A stretch of 64,000 nucleotides of DNA, taken from contig NZ_MVJN01000002.1 in NCBI RefSeq assembly GCF_003265995.1, positions 1-64,000 of the forward strand, given 5' to 3'. This DNA comes from Legionella quinlivanii. GTDB lineage: Bacteria > Pseudomonadota > Gammaproteobacteria > Legionellales > Legionellaceae. Positions 62,400 to 64,000 of the stretch are shown here, piece after piece; position 1 is the first letter of the stretch, and every line of letters begins with the position of its first letter. A program made the position numbers and the translations under genes. Under the pieces are notes generated by a model that was not told the DNA's origin, did not search any database, and saw only the letters and a list, made by a program, of their open reading frames with translations.

Positions 62400-63035
62400 T
62401 TAATCATATACCGTGCATAAAGTTCCATCACTTTGTAAATCAACCAGTTTTTCTATTTGAGAAACTGTTATTCGATAGCGCGATAACGGCGGTAAATTAT
62501 CTAAAGGGAAAAATTTAACATCACTGATTTCATGGCTCACAGAAAACTCTCCTCCCACGATACTGCAATCAAATATACATTTATAAATATAGGGCCAATG
62601 TGGCGGATGATCATGTTTTGCTGTATCCCAGAGCGCAAGCAATCTGTTTACCTGACAGATCAGCCCGGTTTCCTCCAATACCTCTTTAGCCACACATTCC
62701 GAAGGCGATAGATTTACATCCGCCCATCCACCAGGCAAAGACCATTTATTATCCTGAGCCTCTCTGACTAATAATAATTGATCATCTTTACGAATAAAGG
62801 CCCTGACATCTATTTTAGGACAGGAATAACCAATTTCGGTAAGAAATTCTACAGAAAGATGCTCGGAATTTAAGTCGCAAAGAGGTGAAAACAATTCTGC
62901 GGCAATTCGCATTAATTGCTGGTAGCGCTCGAGATCAAAGGGATCTTTGCTGTATGCCAGTCCAATTTGAGCTATTGCCTGGATTTCAGTGGCAATTGCG
63001 TGTAAATCTCTTGTTTTCTCTTTTAATTCAGTCAT
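62400..63035 (-). CDS. Nudix hydrolase with N-terminal helical domain
   Basis: The product is 211 residues. The Nudix box is present in a variant form (GGWADVNLSPSECVAKEVLE, then ETG): the first Glu of the classical box is Leu and Arg is Lys, which is usual in the subfamily that has an N-terminal Nudix_N domain of about 60 residues (ATEIQAIAQIGLAY). These enzymes hydrolyse nucleoside diphosphate derivatives such as ADP-ribose; the exact substrate is not readable. Confidence 0.85.
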   Translation of the reverse strand: MTELKEKTRDLHAIATEIQAIAQIGLAYSKDPFDLERYQQLMRIAAELFSPLCDLNSEHLSVEFLTEIGYSCPKIDVRAFIRKDDQLLLVREAQDNKWSLPGGWADVNLSPSECVAKEVLEETGLICQVNRLLALWDTAKHDHPPHWPYIYKCIFDCSIVGGEFSVSHEISDVKFFPLDNLPPLSRYRITVSQIEKLVDLQSDGTLCTVYD

Positions 63036-63160
63036 TCAAATTGTTTCTATAACTTTATGATTAAATTCAACATAGCAGAAGAATGCACTCTTGCCAAGTT
63101 TGCCGAGTCTGGATAAATTTTGTAATATAGTGTCAATCTGCTAAACCAAAAGGCAAAAGA

Positions 63161-63976
63161 ATGAAACGGTATGTTTTTATGATTTCAGATGGCACCGGGA
63201 TTACTGCTGAAACCTTAGGCAATAGCCTGATGACCCAGTTTGAAAATATCGTATTTGAAAAACAAACCATCCCTTATGTGGATACTCATGAAAAGGCGGA
63301 AAAAGTCGTTGAACGCATAAACAATTGCTATAAGGAAACTGGCGTTAAACCCCTGCTGTTTATGACGTTGGTCAATATGGAAATCGCCAGGACGATTCGG
63401 CTTGCAGAGGCCTGTGTTTTTGATTTGTTTAATACCTTTATCGGCCCGCTAGAGACTGAACTGCACTCAAAATCATCCTACACTGTAGGCCGTACTCATG
63501 GGGTTGCCAATTCCCAATCCTACAGTAATCGCATTGAGGCAGTCGATTATGCCCTGATGCATGATGATGGCATCAAAATCAGGGATTATGATAAAGCCGA
63601 TATTATTCTTGTGGGCGTCTCACGCTCTGGCAAAACCCCCAGTTGTCTTTATATGGCTTTGCATTTTGGTGTTTTGGCCGCCAATTATCCTTTTACTGAG
63701 GAAGACACACTCCATTATCATTTACCCGAGATATTACGGCCTTACAAGCGTAAATTATTTGGCTTAACTATTGATCCTGAACGTCTGCAGCACATAAGAA
63801 CCGAACGCCGTCCAAATAGTCAGTATGCCTCAGCTGAACAATGCCGGCTTGAAATTGCTGAAGTTGAAGCGATGTATAAACACGAGAACATTCCCTATTT
63901 GAATTCAACTCGCTTTTCTATTGAAGAAATCGCTACCAAGATCCTCGCCGCTGCAAATATAAAACGAAAGTTTTAG
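63161..63976 (+). CDS. ppsR: Pyruvate, water dikinase regulatory protein (DUF299)
   Basis: The product is 271 residues and complete. VFMISDGTGITAETLGNSLM at the N-terminus, the P-loop VGVSRSGKTPSCLYMA (about 147-162) and LFGLTIDPERLQHIR are typical of PpsR/DUF299, an ADP-dependent kinase and phosphorylase that switches phosphoenolpyruvate synthase on and off. The ppsA gene is commonly adjacent but is not seen in this window. It is divergent from the Nudix gene. Confidence 0.93.
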   Translation: MKRYVFMISDGTGITAETLGNSLMTQFENIVFEKQTIPYVDTHEKAEKVVERINNCYKETGVKPLLFMTLVNMEIARTIRLAEACVFDLFNTFIGPLETELHSKSSYTVGRTHGVANSQSYSNRIEAVDYALMHDDGIKIRDYDKADIILVGVSRSGKTPSCLYMALHFGVLAANYPFTEEDTLHYHLPEILRPYKRKLFGLTIDPERLQHIRTERRPNSQYASAEQCRLEIAEVEAMYKHENIPYLNSTRFSIEEIATKILAAANIKRKF

Positions 63977-63984
63977 TTTGTCAT

Positions 63985-64000
63985 CCCCGCGCATGCGGGG
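63985..64000. repeat. REP-like palindrome at the right edge (partial)
   Basis: GTCAT followed by CCCCGCGCATGCGGGG, nine bases after the ppsR stop, repeats the CCCCGC...GCGGGG core of the palindromes at 17355 and 27514. It may be the beginning of a longer element that continues past the window. Confidence 0.45.

Overview
The window looks like a chromosomal segment of a gammaproteobacterium of the family Legionellaceae, most likely a Legionella species. I infer this from its AT-rich composition; a Legionella-type type I secretion pair (lssB/lssD-like); a mevalonate-pathway HMG-CoA reductase and type 2 isopentenyl-diphosphate isomerase; a pilBCD locus and a der-bamB-yfgM-hisS-rodZ-pilF-rlmN-ndk block; and many long, unrecognisable, eukaryotic-flavoured or P-loop proteins of the kind that Legionella secretes through Dot/Icm. 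There are no rRNA or tRNA genes and no CRISPR array that I can see.

Layout. 1-16 kb is accessory in character: a resolvase remnant, several probable effectors (including an ankyrin/IQ-motif protein with a possible Cys-His-Asp triad and an in-frame stop, and a zeta-toxin-like P-loop protein), a compositionally foreign DUF3597 gene, an SDR without its catalytic lysine, and the ordinary genes srkA and queF. 16-30 kb is mostly housekeeping: thioesterase, phasin, der, bamB, yfgM, hisS, rodZ, pilF, rlmN, ndk, miaE, lpxH and minC. 30-35 kb carries fadD and a mevalonate/IPP-isomerase operon.

35-45 kb is the most interesting part. A complete but diverged riboflavin operon (ribD-ribE-ribBA-ribH2-ribH1) faces a set of genes on the opposite strand: two KdsC-like HAD phosphatases, a RutA-like flavin monooxygenase, a UbiX-type flavin prenyltransferase, a stand-alone riboflavin kinase and a Bcr/CflA exporter. 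RibH2 has lost the arginine that binds the substrate phosphate in lumazine synthase, and the reductase half of RibD is badly degenerate. I infer a biosynthesis-and-export locus for a lumazine- or flavin-derived metabolite rather than plain vitamin B2 supply.

45-50 kb holds the lssB/lssD type I secretion genes and a putative effector whose start region has been copied as three 193-bp tandem units. 50-57 kb has hpt, a DUF1820 gene, a methyltransferase, pilBCD and a LuxR-type regulator. 57-64 kb holds a TspO homologue, another putative effector, a PQQ-propeller protein, small membrane proteins, a Nudix hydrolase and ppsR. Several families of palindromic repeats (REPIN- or MITE-like) are scattered through the intergenic gaps.
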